Source: Eubacterium xylanophilum ATCC 35991 (GTDB lineage Bacteria > Bacillota > Clostridia > Lachnospirales > Lachnospiraceae). From it: 51,813 nt of DNA. This document shows positions 50,891 to 51,813 of this stretch, in pieces (position 1 is the first letter of the stretch; every line of letters starts with the position of its first letter). The notes below the pieces were generated by a model. That model did not search any database. It worked only from the letters and a program-made list of their open reading frames with translations, and was not told the DNA's origin. A program made the translations under genes and the position numbers. The stretch is taken from positions 1-51,813 of the forward strand of contig NZ_JAEB01000026.1 in assembly GCF_000518685.1 (NCBI RefSeq), written 5' to 3'.

Positions 50891-51813
50891 TCATCTTTTA
50901 CATGTTTTAATTCCGGACCATTTTCCTTTTGCAGTTATCTGGTCTACTTTTAGCACGCCACGAACCTTAACATAGTATTTCTTTCTCTTCTTTAATTTCT
51001 TAATAGTATAGCTATTCTTATCAAGATTGATTTTCTTAGTTTTCTTCTTTGAAAAGCTCTTGGATGTAGAATACCATAATGTGTAACTCGTGGCATCATC
51101 GGTTTTCTTCCAACTCAGCTTTGCCAATTTCTTTGTTCGCTTCATTTTTTTAATTGTTGGTTTTTTTATTACATATTTCACAGATGGTATATAATCTGCT
51201 GTTCCCGAATCCTCACGACATTCCTGATATGACGAATAGCTCTCCGCTTGTATCCATCCACCTTTTGATAAATCTATATGCATTATAGGCCTAATATTTA
51301 TTTCATGAAATCTTATTATTAAGTCATTTTTTTCATAACTCTCCGTATAGCCCGCACAACTTCCAAAAGAATTATGGCCTCCATTATCATCTATTCCCTC
51401 TAAAACTTCATTTTGAATTCGACTTATAGCTTTTCCATGACTTCGTAAATACCACGCCATATATGCTTCCTTGCCATTACCAGTATATTTTGTGGCTTTC
51501 GCTGCCCTGTTTGATCTCTTCATATCATCTCTTGCCCAAAAGAATCCTGTTTCTTTGGCTTCTATATCACTATATGTAGGAATAGTTACTCTATCTTTTG
51601 TTGGTTCTTCCACTATGCGCCCATCCCATGTACCTCCTGCTGCTTCATACTCCCTTTCTATAATCGCAGTTCTCTCGCTCTCATCGAAGGCCTCCTTATA
51701 GAACACTTCATTCAACCATTTCCTCGCATAGGAATTTTCCAGATTGTATTGTAGCCCCAACCATAGGTGTATGGCTGTCTGTCTAGTATCTTGTCTGAGA
51801 GTATACACGCATC
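50891..51813 (-). CDS. DUF6273-like protein with C-terminal fibronectin-like domain, 5' end missing
   Basis: At least 306 codons; the frame is open to the right edge, so the N-terminus lies outside. The visible start NSYARKWLNEVFYKEAFDESER and later YLRSHGKAISRIQNEV ... RPIMHIDLS form the pattern of DUF6273, found in secreted or surface proteins of clostridia. The last 85 residues (KKMKRTKKLAKLSWKKTDDATSYTL...) form one fibronectin type III-like module rich in Lys. It ends 114 nt before the ligase cluster, which reads in the same direction from its own promoter. Confidence 0.75.
   Translation of the reverse strand, partial: CVYTLRQDTRQTAIHLWLGLQYNLENSYARKWLNEVFYKEAFDESERTAIIEREYEAAGGTWDGRIVEEPTKDRVTIPTYSDIEAKETGFFWARDDMKRSNRAAKATKYTGNGKEAYMAWYLRSHGKAISRIQNEVLEGIDDNGGHNSFGSCAGYTESYEKNDLIIRFHEINIRPIMHIDLSKGGWIQAESYSSYQECREDSGTADYIPSVKYVIKKPTIKKMKRTKKLAKLSWKKTDDATSYTLWYSTSKSFSKKKTKKINLDKNSYTIKKLKKRKKYYVKVRGVLKVDQITAKGKWSGIKTCKR

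Overview
The window looks like chromosome from a low-GC anaerobic Firmicute of the Lachnospiraceae (Butyrivibrio/Lachnospira/Roseburia-like). The reasons are strong AGGAGG ribosome sites, A+T-rich leaders with TTGACA/TATAAT promoters, tRNA genes without encoded CCA, a secreted GH43 enzyme with a bacterial Ig-like domain, and an HMGL-type citrate-synthase-like enzyme. The genus is not determinable by eye.

Left part (1-13.5 kb) is accessory DNA. A type I restriction-modification operon reads leftward: half-HsdS, hsdM, hsdS, hsdR. It is surrounded by spare hsdS target-recognition cassettes, one on the opposite strand and one running off the left edge, all bounded by the same short repeats; this looks like a specificity-shuffling locus. 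Next come an IS110-family insertion sequence with a structured 3' noncoding stretch (candidate bridge RNA) among palindromic repeats, and a small integrative element (tyrosine integrase, excisionase, divergent XRE repressor, RHH/MobC-like protein, RepA-like ATPase, iteron-like repeats). That element abuts the 3' end of guaA.

Middle part (13.5-45.5 kb) is mostly core genome. A leftward operon asd-pyrC-pyrF-lipoprotein-pyrK-pyrD-guaA covers pyrimidine and GMP synthesis. It is followed by a cold-shock gene, uppP, and a rightward membrane-lipid operon (PAP2, UPF0104 flippase-like, pssA, psd). Four tRNA genes (Glu, CAU-anticodon, Asp, Leu) come next, then a striking array of seven 37-nt palindromes at about 83-bp pitch lying between two terminators. 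After that are a frameshifted alpha/beta hydrolase with a divergent LysR gene, a GH43 enzyme, an rRNA methylase, small unknown genes, flavodoxin, cysK, nudC, a diguanylate cyclase, an AEC transporter, metY, a LysR regulator diverging from a Re-citrate-synthase-like enzyme, and a membrane acyltransferase.

Right part (45.5-50.8 kb) is an A+T-rich five-gene leftward cluster: a PaaK-like ligase, an acyl carrier protein, an AraC-type regulator, an ANL adenylating enzyme and a 501-aa protein whose N-terminus resembles the BtrH/C39-like cysteine acyltransferase fold. Together they could activate a carboxylic acid, load it on a carrier and transfer it to an acceptor, without any NRPS or PKS megasynthase. 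This is the best candidate for an undescribed system. The window ends inside a DUF6273-like/fibronectin-like protein.
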